A stretch of 64,000 nt of DNA from Magnetospirillum sulfuroxidans (GCF_018224925.1 NZ_JAGTUF010000018.1:1-64000); one strand, 5' to 3'; counted from the stretch's first letter, positions 18,264-28,384 are shown. The notes: generated by a model not told the origin, from the sequence alone. Numbers and translations: made by a program.

Positions 18264-19897
18264 CGCGTTTGTTCCTTTCGTCCCCGCAGCAGGGATTCCG
18301 GTTGGCGGTCCAAGCTGTCGGTCAGACGCTTGAGCGAGCGGGTTGCCTCGGTCATGCCGCGCAAGGCTTGGCGGGTATCTTGCTGCAACGGTCCGTCACC
18401 GGCCATGCCGGCCTGCAAGCCATCCAGGCTGGCCCGCATGGCTTTCAGGCTGTCGCGCAGTTCCGGCAGGATTTCGCGGTCGGTCCGCGCCACCATGCCG
18501 TCCATGCGCTTGAGCGCGGATTCCATCCCGACCAGGACCTGATGCACGTCCTGGCCGATGGTGTCGAAGGGGATTTTGTCGAGCTTGCGGACGATGCCTT
18601 GCACCTGCTGGTACAATTCCTCGAAATCGCCGGGAACGGTGGGCAGTTCCGGCGGTTGGGCGGCGGCATTGAAAGTCACCGGCTTGGCGGTGGGGAAAAA
18701 ATCCAAGGCGACGAACAATTGTCCGGTCACCAGCGATCCGGTGCGCAATTGCGCCCGTAATCCACGGCGGACCAATTCGCCGAGGCGGCGGCGCTTTTGC
18801 GCCTCGGTGGTGGCTTTTCCCGGACCTTCGGCATTGGCGACGGCGGCGCCCAGACGATCGGGATAGATGTCGACGGTGACCAACGGGGTGAAATCGCCGT
18901 TGGCGTCGTCGTAAACCATGTCGATGCCGCGGACCTGGCCCAGTTCGGCGCCGCGGAAATCCACCGGCGCGCCGAGGCTGAGGCCGCGCACGCTTTGATG
19001 AAAGCGCAAGACCAGGGTGACGGCCTCGCCATCGGGGACCTTGAGGGCGGCATCATGGTCGGCGGCCAGGGTAAAGCGGGTGGCGGTGGCGGCTTCGGGG
19101 GCGGTGATGGCGCCGTCGGGGGATTCGAAGGCGACGCCGCCCATCAACAAGGCTGCCAGGGATTGGGTGTTCAGCTTGATGCCGCCGGCATCCAGACGCA
19201 GGTCGACGCCGCTGGCGTGCCAGAACCGGGTGTTGTCGGTGACAAAGCGCTCATAGGGGGCCTTGACGAAGGCGCTGAGAAAGATGCTGTGGCCGTCGGG
19301 CTGTAACGAAAAGCTTTCGATATGGCCGACCGGAATACGGCGGTAAAAGATGGGCGATCCGACATCCAGTGAGCCGATATCGCGGGCGACCAGCACGAAT
19401 CGTCGCCCCGGCACGTCCGAGGCGATCACCGGCGGGGTGTCCAGGCCGGTGAAATCGCGCTGTTCCACCGTCGAGTGGCCGGCATCGACGCCGATGTAGC
19501 TTCCCGACAGCAAGGTTTCCAGCCCGGACACGCCGCTGCCGGCCAGACGTGGCCGCACCACCCAGAAACGGCTGTCTTGAACGGCGAAGCTTTCGGCTTC
19601 CTTTTTCAATTCGACGCTGGCGACCACGCGGCTGCGGTCGGAAGCGAGATGAATCTCGGTGACCGTGCCGATTTCAACATCTTTGAAGCGGACCTTGGTC
19701 TTGTTGGCCTCGATGCCCTCGGCCGAGGGGAAGGCGATGGTGATGGTGGGGCCGCGTTGGTTCAAGGTGTGAACCACCAGCGACAGCCCAATCAGCGCCG
19801 CCAGGGTCGGCACCAACCAGATGGCCGAGGGAATCCAGCGGCGCGGTGGGCGGATGATCGGCTGGGCCGGGGGGGAAGGCAAGGAATCGTCAGCCAT
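18260..19897 (-). CDS. pqiB: PqiB, MCE-family intermembrane transport protein
   Basis: A single N-terminal membrane helix (SAIWLVPTLAALIGLSLVV, residues ~25-45) is followed by repeated MlaD/MCE domains. They are recognisable by GPTITIAFPSAEGIEANKT, VRFKDVEIGTVTEIHL, LGAPVDFRGAELGQVRGID and LVRRGLRAQLRTGSLVTGQL. A helical C-terminal stretch forms the needle. It carries lipids between inner and outer membranes across the periplasm. The ATG at 19897 overlaps the end of pqiA; an in-frame GTG at 19903 is possible. Length (545 aa) is normal for PqiB. Confidence 0.92.
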   Translation of the reverse strand: MADDSLPSPPAQPIIRPPRRWIPSAIWLVPTLAALIGLSLVVHTLNQRGPTITIAFPSAEGIEANKTKVRFKDVEIGTVTEIHLASDRSRVVASVELKKEAESFAVQDSRFWVVRPRLAGSGVSGLETLLSGSYIGVDAGHSTVEQRDFTGLDTPPVIASDVPGRRFVLVARDIGSLDVGSPIFYRRIPVGHIESFSLQPDGHSIFLSAFVKAPYERFVTDNTRFWHASGVDLRLDAGGIKLNTQSLAALLMGGVAFESPDGAITAPEAATATRFTLAADHDAALKVPDGEAVTLVLRFHQSVRGLSLGAPVDFRGAELGQVRGIDMVYDDANGDFTPLVTVDIYPDRLGAAVANAEGPGKATTEAQKRRRLGELVRRGLRAQLRTGSLVTGQLFVALDFFPTAKPVTFNAAAQPPELPTVPGDFEELYQQVQGIVRKLDKIPFDTIGQDVHQVLVGMESALKRMDGMVARTDREILPELRDSLKAMRASLDGLQAGMAGDGPLQQDTRQALRGMTEATRSLKRLTDSLDRQPESLLRGRKEQTR

Positions 19898-20513
19898 GGG
19901 CACGGCGGGGAGTATCCCAAATCAAGCGAGGGTCAAAGGAATGGGTGGCCAGCATAGTTAGCGCCACCACCGCGCCGAAGGCAATGGCGCCGGGGCCGGC
20001 TTCGATCTCGGCCAGGGATTTGAACCGCACCAGACCAACCATCAGGGCCACCACGAAGACATCGAGCATGGACCAGCGGCCGACGAATTCGATGATGTGG
20101 AACAACATCACACATTGCCGCCGGTCAAGAGGCCAGCCGAATCGCACGGTCAGGGCCAACACCGCCAAGATGCCCATCTTGAATACCGGCACCAAGATGG
20201 AAACCGAGAAAATCAGTGTCGCCAATCCGGGCGAACCGGAATGCCAGAAATAAACCACTCCACTTAGGATGGTGTCGTCGGAGCTGCCGAACAATGACGA
20301 TGTTCGCATGATCGGCAGCACATTGGCCGGAATGTACAAGATCACCGCCGCCAGCAGCAGCGCCCAGGTGCGCGACAGGCTGGCGGGCTTGCGCCGCTCC
20401 ACCGTGCCGCCGCAGCGCGGGCAGGTCGTGGCGGGGCCGAGCGGGCTGAGATGGCCGCAATATTCGCAGCCCATCCACCCCGCCTGGGTGGCGGTGGACG
20501 GTATTTCAGTCAT
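19890..20513 (-). CDS. pqiA: PqiA membrane protein, second half
   Basis: This is a 207-aa protein with an N-terminal zinc-ribbon-like motif (CEYCGHL...CPRCGG) and four membrane helices. It corresponds to one PqiA repeat (segments YIPANVLPIMRTSSLFG and SMLDVFVVALMVGLVRFKSLA). E. coli PqiA is about 417 aa with both repeats in one chain; here the two repeats are separate genes overlapping by 8 bases. It is the inner-membrane partner of PqiB. Confidence 0.88.
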   Translation of the reverse strand: MTEIPSTATQAGWMGCEYCGHLSPLGPATTCPRCGGTVERRKPASLSRTWALLLAAVILYIPANVLPIMRTSSLFGSSDDTILSGVVYFWHSGSPGLATLIFSVSILVPVFKMGILAVLALTVRFGWPLDRRQCVMLFHIIEFVGRWSMLDVFVVALMVGLVRFKSLAEIEAGPGAIAFGAVVALTMLATHSFDPRLIWDTPRRAHG

Positions 20514-21108
20514 GGCGGGGCTCGTCCCACAATTGGCGGGGATGAAAAGACAAGATCACGGCCATCAGCACGGTGAGGGCGGCGAAAGCCCACAAGGCCA
20601 CCCCCGGCAGGATATGGGCCATGCCCGACAGCTTCACCAACGACACCACCACCCCCAGCATGAACACCTCGGTCATGCCCCAGGGACGCAGGGATTGGAT
20701 GAAGCGCAGCAGCGGCGAAAACCAGGATGGGCGCGGTCCGCTGCGCGTCACCGCCAGCAACAGGGCCAACATGCCCGCCAGATCAAGCAATGGGAACAAT
20801 TGGGTGGTGGCGAATACCAGCACCGCCATCAATTGCCGTCCCTCGTCCCACAGGGCGAACACCGCGCCGAACAAGGTGGTGCTGTTGGTCAGTCCCTGAA
20901 CCTGTAAATTGACGATGGGGAAGCTGTTGGCGATGACATAAACCAGCAGGGCGGTCACCACCAGGGCCAGCACCTGCTCTGGCGTCAGCCGGTGCTGACG
21001 CAGCAAGACGGTGCCGCAGCGCCGGCACGACGCTTTCTCGCCACGGCGCAAGGCGGGGCGGCGATGCAGGGCATCGCAATGGGGGCAGGTCAGCAGATGA
21101 CGGCTCAT
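20506..21108 (-). CDS. pqiA: PqiA membrane protein, first half
   Basis: This is a 200-aa protein starting MSRHLLTCPHCD, with a CxxC...CRRCG zinc ribbon and four membrane helices including VYVIANSFPIVNLQVQG and GMTEVFMLGVVVSLVKLSG. It is the other PqiA half and the first gene of the cluster. The frame extends to 21201, but the ATG at 21108 directly before the zinc ribbon fits the family. No strong ribosome-binding site is visible. Confidence 0.85.
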   Translation of the reverse strand: MSRHLLTCPHCDALHRRPALRRGEKASCRRCGTVLLRQHRLTPEQVLALVVTALLVYVIANSFPIVNLQVQGLTNSTTLFGAVFALWDEGRQLMAVLVFATTQLFPLLDLAGMLALLLAVTRSGPRPSWFSPLLRFIQSLRPWGMTEVFMLGVVVSLVKLSGMAHILPGVALWAFAALTVLMAVILSFHPRQLWDEPRHD

Positions 21109-21221
21109 GTCGGTAAAGTCTCCGATCCGGCGCAATGTGGGCGCAAGGACAAAAAATGTCCAGATCGTCAGCCAAGGCGGGGCGTCCGCTGCCCTTGTCA
21201 TGACGCCAGAGGGTAAAAGCC

Positions 21222-21268
21222 AAGCCCCGCGGGCGATTCAACGCACGTCGCGGGGCTTTCGGTTTTTT
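21222..21268 (+). terminator. intrinsic terminator, plus strand, without an obvious upstream gene
   Basis: A perfect 10-bp stem AAGCCCCGCG/CGCGGGGCTT (21222-21231 with 21249-21258) is followed on the plus strand by TCGGTTTTTT. On the minus strand the tail is weaker (TTGGCTTTT), but it could serve mgtE, which ends at 21528. On the plus strand no gene precedes it, only sequence antisense to the 5' end of pqiA. Confidence 0.65.
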
Positions 21269-21527
21269 GGCCGCACCGGCCTAATATTCGGCAAGCTGCC
21301 GATAGTGGTTATTCAGATTTTGGCAACAATTCGATGCCATACTATTCGGCATCTCCGTAACAACCCGGTGGTGTCATGTTGCTGCACACCCTCCTTCCCG
21401 ACGCGGCGACTTCGCATGAAGTCTATGCTGTTGGTCGGAATGTTTGAGACTGGTGAAGGTAACTTGACCTCATCTACCTCTCTCTTACGCCCTTATTATG
21501 ACGCCGATTTGACACATAAGTCAATAC
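21269..21527. other. intergenic stretch without a recognisable gene
   Basis: These 259 bases lie past the mgtE stop and upstream of pqiA. They are more AT-rich than the surroundings and hold no convincing frame, tRNA or strong hairpin. The upstream promoter of pqiA must lie here or in the preceding 150 bases. Confidence 0.5.
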
Positions 21528-22922
21528 TCACAACAGCAGCAGCGTCGCCAGCCCGAGGAAGGCGAAAAAGCCTAAGGAATCGGTGCACATGGTCAGAAAG
21601 ATCGAGCTGGCGATGGCCGGGTCGACGTTGAATTTTTCCAAGGTCAGCGGGATCAAGGATCCCATCAATCCGGCCACCAGCAGGTTGAACACCACCGCCG
21701 CGCCGATGACGGCGCCGATCAACGGCATGTCGAACCAGGCCCAGGCGATGGGGCCGATGATACAGCCCAAGACCATGCCGTTGATGCAGCCGACCAGCAC
21801 TTCCTTGCCGATGACCCGAAGGGCGTTGTCTGAATCCAGTTCCTTGGTCGCCAGACCACGCACCGCCACCGCCAGGGTTTGGGTCCCGGCATTGCCGCCC
21901 AGGCCGGCGACGATGGGCATCAGCACCGCCAGGGCGACGATTTTTTCCAAGGTCGCCTCGAACAGGCCGATGACCGAAGACGCCAGGATGGCGGTGCACA
22001 TGTTGAGCAACAGCCAGGGGATACGGGCGCGCACGGTGTCCTTGACGGCGCGATACAGATCGGTGTCGGGCACGCCGGCCAGACGCAACATGTCGTCGGC
22101 GGCTTCTTCGTCGATGACGTCGACGACGTCGTCGATGGTGATGACGCCGACCAAGCGCCCGGCGCCATCGGCCACCGGGGCCGAGACCAGATCGTGTTGG
22201 CGAAACAAGAAGGCCACTTCCTCGCGGTCGGCGGCGACGGGGACGGTGATGCTTTCATCGTCCATGATCTCGCGCAGGCGCTGCGGCCGCTTCGAGCGCA
22301 CCAGCTTGGCCAATCCGATCTTGCCGATGGGGCGGTGGCGCGGATCGACGACGTAAAGATCGTAGAATTCTTCTGGGATGGTGGTGCTGGCGCGCAGGTA
22401 ATCAATGGTTTCGCCCACCGTCCAATAGGCCGGCACCGCCACCAATTCCCGTTGCATCATGCGGCCGGCGGAATATTCCGGGTAGGACAGGCCTTGGGCG
22501 ACGATGGCGCGGTCTTCCGAACTCAGCGCGTCGAGCACGCGGTTGCGTTCGTCTTCGTCCAATTGCGACACCAGCCACACCGCATCATCCGAATCCAGTT
22601 CGGAGATGGCGGTGGCCAGATCGGCGAAACCCAGGGCTTCGATCACCTGATCGCGGACGCTTTCGTCCAGTTCCGTCAGGATTTCCGGTTCGAAATCGGC
22701 GCGCAGCACTTCGACCAGGCGCACGCGGTCTTCCGCCGACAGGCGGTCCAAAAGGTCGGCGGCGTCGGAATAATGCAATGGCGCGGTCAGCGCGGTGGCG
22801 GTGGCCGCATCGCCCTGTTCCAGGGCATCTTCGACAGCGCGCACGAAATCCGGGTCCAGGCCGTAAAGGTCGTCCTCGATTTGCAGTCTGGCCGGTTCGT
22901 GCGCTCTGTCTTGATTATCCAA
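21528..22922 (-). CDS. mgtE: magnesium transporter MgtE
   Basis: MgtE is a homodimeric Mg2+ channel gated by cytosolic Mg2+. The 464-aa chain has the cytosolic MgtE-N domain (residues ~35-135), two CBS domains (with SYPEYSAGRMMQRELVAVPA and VGVITIDDVVDVIDEEAADD) and a C-terminal five-helix pore with VLMPIVAGLGGNAGTQTLAV. The start is a TTG two bases after the maeB stop, with GAGGGG six bases before it, so the two genes are translationally coupled. Confidence 0.95.
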   Translation of the reverse strand: MDNQDRAHEPARLQIEDDLYGLDPDFVRAVEDALEQGDAATATALTAPLHYSDAADLLDRLSAEDRVRLVEVLRADFEPEILTELDESVRDQVIEALGFADLATAISELDSDDAVWLVSQLDEDERNRVLDALSSEDRAIVAQGLSYPEYSAGRMMQRELVAVPAYWTVGETIDYLRASTTIPEEFYDLYVVDPRHRPIGKIGLAKLVRSKRPQRLREIMDDESITVPVAADREEVAFLFRQHDLVSAPVADGAGRLVGVITIDDVVDVIDEEAADDMLRLAGVPDTDLYRAVKDTVRARIPWLLLNMCTAILASSVIGLFEATLEKIVALAVLMPIVAGLGGNAGTQTLAVAVRGLATKELDSDNALRVIGKEVLVGCINGMVLGCIIGPIAWAWFDMPLIGAVIGAAVVFNLLVAGLMGSLIPLTLEKFNVDPAIASSIFLTMCTDSLGFFAFLGLATLLLL

Positions 22923-22923
22923 A

Positions 22924-25212
22924 CTATCCCCTCTGATGGGCTACCATCTGTGCGTCCACGGCGGCCAGGGCGGTCATATTGACAATGTTCCGCACGGTCG
23001 CCGAAGGCGTCAGAATATGGGCCGGCAAGGCGGCGCCCATCAGGATCGGGCCGACCGACAGGCCTTCCCCCAGAACCTTGAGCAAATTGAACGAAATGTT
23101 CGCCGCGTCCAGGTTCGGCATAATCAACAGGTTCGCTTGTCCCTTCAAGCGCGAGTTTGGGAAAATGCGGGAACGGATGCTTTCTTCCAGCGCCGCGTCG
23201 GCGTGCATTTCGCCTTCGGCTTCCAGATAGGGCGCCCGTTCATGCAAAAGCGCGATGGCGGCGCGCATCTTTTTCGCCGAAGCGGTGTCGCGGGCGCCAA
23301 AATTGGAATGCGACAGAAAGGCCACCTTGGGTTCGATGCCGAAGCGGCGCACTTCTTCCGCCGCCAGCAAGGTATTGGCGACGATCTGTTCCGGCGTCGG
23401 GTCGGCGGTGACATAGCTGTCGCAGATGAAATAGGTCCCCTGCGGCATGATCAGCAAGCTCATCGCCGCCGGTTCCTTGACGCTGTCCTTGATGCCGATG
23501 ACATCGACGATGTGGTCCAGGTGCTTGTCATAGCGGCCGATGGTGCCGCAAATCATCGAATCGGCCTCGCGGCGGCGCACCATCAAGGTGCCGATCACGG
23601 TGTTGCGGGTGCGGACCACGGTGCGGGCGTAATCGGGGCTGACGCCCTTGCGTTCCAGCAAGGCGTGATAGTTGCGCCAGTAATCATTATAGCGCGGATC
23701 GTCCTGGGGATCGCACAGCTCGAAATCTTCATTGATCCGCAAGCGCAAATCCAGATCCTTGATGCGCTTGATGACCACGTCGCGCCGCCCGATCAGGATG
23801 GGGAAGGCCAAACCTTCATCGACCACCGCTTGCACCGCCAGCAACACCCGGCGGCCTTCGCCTTCGCAATAGACGACGCGGCGGACGTCCTGCTTGGCGC
23901 GGTCGAACACCGGCTTCATCACCAGTCCCGAGCGGAACACCCATTGCGACAGCCGTTCCAGATAGGCGTTGAAGTCGATGATCGGGCGGCGCGCCACCCC
24001 CGAGCTCATGGCGGCGCGGGCGACGGCGGGGGCGATCTTGAGGATCAGACGCGAATCGAACGGCTTGGGGATCAGGTATTCCGGGCCGAAGGACAGACGC
24101 TGTTCACCATAGGCGGCGCGGACGCGTTCGTCCGATTCGGCCATGGCCAGTTCCGCCAGGGCATAGGTGGCCGCCAGCTTCATTTCTTCGTTGATCTGGG
24201 TGGCGCCGACATCCAGCGCGCCGCGGAAGATATACGGGAAGACCAGGACGTTATTGACCTGATTGGGGTAATCCGAGCGGCCGGTGGCGATGATGGCGTC
24301 CTTGCGCGCCGCCTTGACCTCGTCGGGCAGGATTTCCGGGGTCGGATTGGCCAGGGCGAAGACGATGGGCTGGTCGGCCATCTTGGCCACCATGTCGCCG
24401 GTCAGCACCCTGGGCGCCGACAATCCCAGGAAAATATCGGCGCCGCCGATGACGTCGTCGAGCGTGCGGGAATCGGTTTCCTGGGCGAAGATTTCCTTGT
24501 AGGGGTCCATCAATTCGTTGCGGCCCTTATAGACCACGCCCTTGATATCGGTGACCCAGATATTCTCGCGCTTGACGCCAAGGCTGACCAAAAGGTTCAG
24601 GCAGGCCAAGGCGGCGGCGCCGGCGCCCGAGGCGACCAGACGAACCTTGGCGATGTCCTTGCCGACGATGCGTAGGGCGTTGACCATGGCGGCGCCGACG
24701 ACGATGGCGGTGCCATGCTGGTCGTCATGCATGACCGGAATGGACATGCGTTCCTTCAGCTTGCGCTCGACCTCGAAGCATTCCGGCGCCTTGATGTCTT
24801 CCAGGTTGATGGCGCCGAAAGTGGGTTCCATCGAGGCAATGATGTCGACCAGTTTGTCGGCGTCGTTTTCGGCGATTTCCATATCGAAGACGTCGATGCC
24901 GGCGAACTTCTTGAACAAGACGCCTTTGCCTTCCATCACCGGCTTGGCCGCCAGCGGGCCGATATTGCCCAAGCCCAAGACGGCGGTGCCGTTGGTGACC
25001 ACGGCGACCAGATTGCCGCGCGCGGTCATTTCCGACACGGTTTCGGGATCGCGGACGATTTCCTCGCAGGCGGCGGCGACGCCGGGCGAATAGGCCAAGG
25101 CCAGGTCGCGCTGGTTACCCAGGGGCTTGGTGGGGGTGACGCTGATCTTCCCCGGAGTGGGAAGCCGGTGATATTCCAGCGCGCTGTCGCGCAACTCTTC
25201 CGACATGCTCAT
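22924..25212 (-). CDS. maeB: NADP-dependent malic enzyme with phosphotransacetylase-like domain
   Basis: This enzyme converts malate to pyruvate and CO2 with reduction of NAD(P). The first ~430 residues are malic enzyme: [54 protein letters not shown], and a Rossmann fold with [15 protein letters not shown]. The remaining ~330 residues are a PTA_PTB domain, as in E. coli MaeB (759 aa), that regulates the enzyme. GAGGGCG precedes the ATG at 25212; the frame opens further to 25272 without support. Confidence 0.96.
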   Translation of the reverse strand: MSMSEELRDSALEYHRLPTPGKISVTPTKPLGNQRDLALAYSPGVAAACEEIVRDPETVSEMTARGNLVAVVTNGTAVLGLGNIGPLAAKPVMEGKGVLFKKFAGIDVFDMEIAENDADKLVDIIASMEPTFGAINLEDIKAPECFEVERKLKERMSIPVMHDDQHGTAIVVGAAMVNALRIVGKDIAKVRLVASGAGAAALACLNLLVSLGVKRENIWVTDIKGVVYKGRNELMDPYKEIFAQETDSRTLDDVIGGADIFLGLSAPRVLTGDMVAKMADQPIVFALANPTPEILPDEVKAARKDAIIATGRSDYPNQVNNVLVFPYIFRGALDVGATQINEEMKLAATYALAELAMAESDERVRAAYGEQRLSFGPEYLIPKPFDSRLILKIAPAVARAAMSSGVARRPIIDFNAYLERLSQWVFRSGLVMKPVFDRAKQDVRRVVYCEGEGRRVLLAVQAVVDEGLAFPILIGRRDVVIKRIKDLDLRLRINEDFELCDPQDDPRYNDYWRNYHALLERKGVSPDYARTVVRTRNTVIGTLMVRRREADSMICGTIGRYDKHLDHIVDVIGIKDSVKEPAAMSLLIMPQGTYFICDSYVTADPTPEQIVANTLLAAEEVRRFGIEPKVAFLSHSNFGARDTASAKKMRAAIALLHERAPYLEAEGEMHADAALEESIRSRIFPNSRLKGQANLLIMPNLDAANISFNLLKVLGEGLSVGPILMGAALPAHILTPSATVRNIVNMTALAAVDAQMVAHQRG

Positions 25213-25353
25213 AACAAGACGCCCTCGGGTAATATTATTGCTCGTATTTTTGCCGGGAATGGCATGATTCATCGCATACGCCGTTCGCGGGCAAACAACA
25301 AGCCCGAGACGGCGAAATAGCGTGTAATTTTCGGAAATCCGAAGGTGATTTTT

Positions 25354-26712
25354 TCATGATGCGGTGCACACGACGTTACGTCCGGCATGTTTGGCCCGGT
25401 ACATGGCTTGATCGGCGCGGCGCATCACGTCGGTCAAATTCTCGCCGGGCAACAATCCGGCGACCCCCAGGCTGATGGTCAGGCTCAAGGCCGAGACGCC
25501 GGGTGCGCTGAGCGGCGTTTCGGCGGTGGCGGCGCGAATGCGTTCGGCCACCCATTGCGCTTGTTGCGGGTTGGTTTCGGGCAACAGGGCGATGAATTCC
25601 TCGCCGCCCATGCGGGCGGCCAAATCGACGTCGCGCAATTCGCGGCCCCAGACCGCGGCGATATGGCGCAGCGCCACGTCGCCGATGTCGTGGCCCCAAC
25701 CGTCATTGACCGCCTTGAAATGGTCGATGTCGCCGATGATCAGGGAAAGCGGCGCGTCATAGCGGTGGGCACGGCGGATTTCCTCTTCCGCCCGTTCGGC
25801 GAAACGGCGGCGGTTGGTCAGACCGGTCAAAGGGTCGGTCGAGGCCATGATCTCAAGCTCGGCGTTGCGGCGTTCGACCGTGGCGATCAATTCGACCAAG
25901 GTATCGGACATTTGGGTGATCTCGTCATTGCCTTCGCGCGGCACGTCGACGGTGCCGCCGCGCCAGTTCAGCATCGCCGTGCGCAAGGCCAGGATACGGT
26001 TGACCACCTGGTGGCGCAGACCCCAATACATCCAGATCACCGCCGCCATGGCGGCCAGACCGCAGGCGCTGACCACGGCGACCGCCTGCAAGGCGGTGCG
26101 GCCGGCGGTTTCGCGTTGTTCATCGAAGCGGCGGCCGGCATCGGCGGCCAGGGCGGTGACAAAGCCGGCCAGTTCCGAGGACAGATCCTGCTGGCGCAGC
26201 AGCAGATTGCGGCGGCGTTGTTCCAATTCATCCAGACGGGCGACGATATCGGCATCCTTGGCGGCGACGCCGCGCAAGGTAATTTCCTCTTGCGAGATGG
26301 CCGAAAGGGCGACGGCGCCGTCCATCAGCGAATCGCGCAAGCGGCGCAGCGCGACGATGGAGTTGGGATCGGTGCCGCTATCGATCATATGGCCGATATG
26401 ATCTTCCATGGCCTGATGCCGTTCGGCCAAACGGTCGAGCAGGCCACGGCGTTCGGCTTGGCTGGTGGCGGTGGACATGCGCACCGAAAGAGCGGCGGCG
26501 GCATTGGCGTCCATGGACAAATGCACGGCGGATTTGAACCGCGGCAGATGCAATTCGGCCAGCACCCCATTATCGTGGCGGGCTTGCAACAGCGCCAAAA
26601 TCGAGGCGCCCGCAACCACCGCCATCAGCACCAGCACCACAGTGGCGCGGGCGACAAGATAACGGAAAATGCTTGATGGCATTTCCTCGGGTCTGGGGAT
26701 CAGTCTCGGCAT
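25354..26712 (-). CDS. membrane diguanylate cyclase (GGDEF)
   Basis: This 452-aa enzyme should make c-di-GMP. It has two membrane helices (about residues 13-38 and 185-210) flanking a helical periplasmic sensor, then a HAMP-like linker and a GGDEF domain. The active-site motif is GGEEF, and an inhibitory I-site RDVD lies exactly five residues before it, so product feedback is expected. STDPLTGLTNRR marks the domain start. The ATG at 26712 has GGAG upstream; the longer frame to 27141 would run into the divergent gene and is rejected. Confidence 0.9.
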   Translation of the reverse strand: MPRLIPRPEEMPSSIFRYLVARATVVLVLMAVVAGASILALLQARHDNGVLAELHLPRFKSAVHLSMDANAAAALSVRMSTATSQAERRGLLDRLAERHQAMEDHIGHMIDSGTDPNSIVALRRLRDSLMDGAVALSAISQEEITLRGVAAKDADIVARLDELEQRRRNLLLRQQDLSSELAGFVTALAADAGRRFDEQRETAGRTALQAVAVVSACGLAAMAAVIWMYWGLRHQVVNRILALRTAMLNWRGGTVDVPREGNDEITQMSDTLVELIATVERRNAELEIMASTDPLTGLTNRRRFAERAEEEIRRAHRYDAPLSLIIGDIDHFKAVNDGWGHDIGDVALRHIAAVWGRELRDVDLAARMGGEEFIALLPETNPQQAQWVAERIRAATAETPLSAPGVSALSLTISLGVAGLLPGENLTDVMRRADQAMYRAKHAGRNVVCTAS

Positions 26713-26769
26713 TGTTTCTCCATCCATCCGTACCTTAGTATGAGCCTTGAAAGAGGGAAAGGGGTTCGG

Positions 26770-27771
26770 ATGTTGTTTCGCCTGTTCAGCTTCGGCGTGA
26801 TCCTGCTTTTGATTCAGTCCGTTGCCTCGGCCGCCTGGGCGGGCGCGGTACTGGACCGGGTTCTGGCGCGGGGCAAGGTGGTGTGCGGCGTCGATCAGAC
26901 CCCCGGCTTCGGCGGCTTCGACAATCGCGGTGTTCCCGTTGGGTTGGAAGTTGATTTGTGCCGGGCCATCGCCGCCGCCGTCCTCAATAACCCCCAGGCC
27001 ATACAGGTGCAGCGGGTGACGACGAAGTACAAGTTCCATGCCCTGGCCGAGGGGGAACTGGACGTGGCTTTCGGCATGACCACATGGACCTTCGACCGCG
27101 ACACATCGATGATGTCGACCTTTCCGGTCATCGCCTTTCATGATGGCCAGGGCTTCATGAAATGGAGCGATCTTGCCGATCCGTGGGCGTCATCCTCGAC
27201 CATTTGCGTGCAAAGCGGGACCACTTCGGCCAGTGCCTTGCAGGAATACCTGATCCGGCGGCAAAGCCCGGCCAAGGTTCTGGCGCTGTCGTCGAGTGAA
27301 GAAAAGTTCAACGCCTTCGCCGAACGGCGCTGCGGTGTCGTTACCGGCGATAACACCGAACTGGCGGCGCAAAAAAGCCGGCGTGCCATCATGGAGGGGG
27401 CTTGGACCCTGCTGGACACCATCATCTCGCGGGAGCCGTTGGGGCCGGCGGTGATCAACAGCGATCCCGAATGGTTCGCGATCGTCCGCTGGTCGGTGCT
27501 GGTGCCGATCATCGCCGAGGCGCGCGGGCTGGGACGGGAAAACGTGGACACCATGGTCGCCACGGATGCCGAGATGCGGCGGTTGAAGGGCGAGGAGCCG
27601 GGATTTGGCGCCAGCCTGCGTCTTGATCCGGGCTGGGCCCGCCGCATTATCGCGGCCATCGGCAATTATGGTGAAATCTTCGCCCGCAATCTGGGGCCGT
27701 TGGGCATCCGTCGGGGGCAAAACGCCCTGTGGAGTGATGGCGGTTTGCTGTATGCGCCGCCGTTACGGTAG
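26770..27771 (+). CDS. amino-acid-type periplasmic solute-binding protein
   Basis: This is a 333-aa family 3 extracellular solute-binding protein (AapJ/general amino-acid type). A signal peptide ends near SAAWAGAVLD. The chain then has ARGKVVCGVDQTPGFGGFDN, VPVGLEVDLCRAIAAAVL, GELDVAFGMTTWTFDRD and CGVVTGDNTELAAQKS. No permease or ATPase gene is adjacent, so it is an orphan binding protein and may serve a transporter encoded elsewhere or a sensor. AAAGGGG precedes the ATG at 26770; an ATG at 26740 is also in frame. It is divergent from the diguanylate cyclase. Confidence 0.88.
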   Translation: MLFRLFSFGVILLLIQSVASAAWAGAVLDRVLARGKVVCGVDQTPGFGGFDNRGVPVGLEVDLCRAIAAAVLNNPQAIQVQRVTTKYKFHALAEGELDVAFGMTTWTFDRDTSMMSTFPVIAFHDGQGFMKWSDLADPWASSSTICVQSGTTSASALQEYLIRRQSPAKVLALSSSEEKFNAFAERRCGVVTGDNTELAAQKSRRAIMEGAWTLLDTIISREPLGPAVINSDPEWFAIVRWSVLVPIIAEARGLGRENVDTMVATDAEMRRLKGEEPGFGASLRLDPGWARRIIAAIGNYGEIFARNLGPLGIRRGQNALWSDGGLLYAPPLR

Positions 27772-27812
27772 GGCACATGACGCGCAAGCCGCCATCATCG
27801 GCGATGTGTGAT

Positions 27813-27849
27813 ACCAAGTCCCGCTGCGTTCAACTCATCGGGACTTGGG
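27813..27849 (+). repeat. 37-bp interspersed palindromic repeat, copy B
   Basis: A perfect 9-bp palindrome, CCAAGTCCC/GGGACTTGG, with a 17-base loop containing AACTCATC, sits between two convergent genes. It aligns end to end with copies A and C, and arm changes are matched on both sides (AAGTCCC here, TATCC in copy C). Confidence 0.65.
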
Positions 27850-27859
27850 ATGAGCGGTT

Positions 27860-28222
27860 TTATTCGGCCACGGCCGAAGTGACGCCGGTGCCCTTGTTGT
27901 ACTTCAAGGTCACGGTCTCGACCGTGCACAGATCGAAGGCGTCTTCCCATTCGACGTCGCTGCCGTCTTCGAACTTCACCGCCAGCTGCCACTTGCAGGC
28001 CGTGGTCGAGGACTTGAAGCGCACGGTCTTTTTGGCGCCATTGGCCAGCACGCCGTCACCCATGATGTCATGGCCCCAGCTATTGGAATTGGGCGTGGCG
28101 ACATAGACTTCGTCGATCTGGTAGCCGGTCTTGTTGACCAAAGTGAAGTCTTGGTCGCCGGCTTGGGCGGCGAACGGCGACAAAGCGACAATGGCGGCCA
28201 GAGCCAAGATGGTTTTTTTCAT
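27860..28222 (-). CDS. small secreted protein, unknown function
   Basis: This 120-aa protein has a clear signal peptide (MKKTILALAAIVALSPFAAQAG, cut near residue 21). The mature part carries DFTLVNKTGYQIDEVYVATP, DIMGDGVLANGAKKTVRF and an acidic EFEDGSDVEWEDAFDLC-like stretch with two cysteines. The VNKTG-IDEVYV pattern occurs in a family of small alphaproteobacterial periplasmic proteins of unknown role, sometimes misnamed argininosuccinate lyase. GGGGGA precedes the ATG at 28222. Confidence 0.8.
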   Translation of the reverse strand: MKKTILALAAIVALSPFAAQAGDQDFTLVNKTGYQIDEVYVATPNSNSWGHDIMGDGVLANGAKKTVRFKSSTTACKWQLAVKFEDGSDVEWEDAFDLCTVETVTLKYNKGTGVTSAVAE

Positions 28223-28327
28223 GAGGTCCCCCAATGAAGTGAAGCCTGCGGCACAGTTCCGCCGCATGACGTCTTCATCTATACCATAGGTCTGCATGGG
28301 GAGGGCAAGAGCGAATTCCAGATACAG

Positions 28328-28360
28328 AAAACCCCGGAAATGCGAGGCATTCCGGGGGTT
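28328..28360 (-). terminator. intrinsic terminator after tRNA-Leu
   Basis: On the minus strand the arm AACCCCCGGAATG pairs with CATTTCCGGGGTT around a CCTCG loop, followed by TTCT. It lies 25 bases downstream of the tRNA 3' end. Confidence 0.75.
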
Positions 28361-28384
28361 CTGAAGCCGTTTCCGGCTTTAGGT

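Noticed and set aside
21107-21631. 174-codon plus-strand frame between pqiA and mgtE
   Set aside because: It passes through the terminator hairpin and into the mgtE 3' end, has no RBS and no similarity that I recognise.
26713-27141. N-terminal extension of the diguanylate cyclase
   Set aside because: It overlaps the divergent binding-protein gene by most of its length and has no conserved sequence; the RBS-supported ATG is at 26712.
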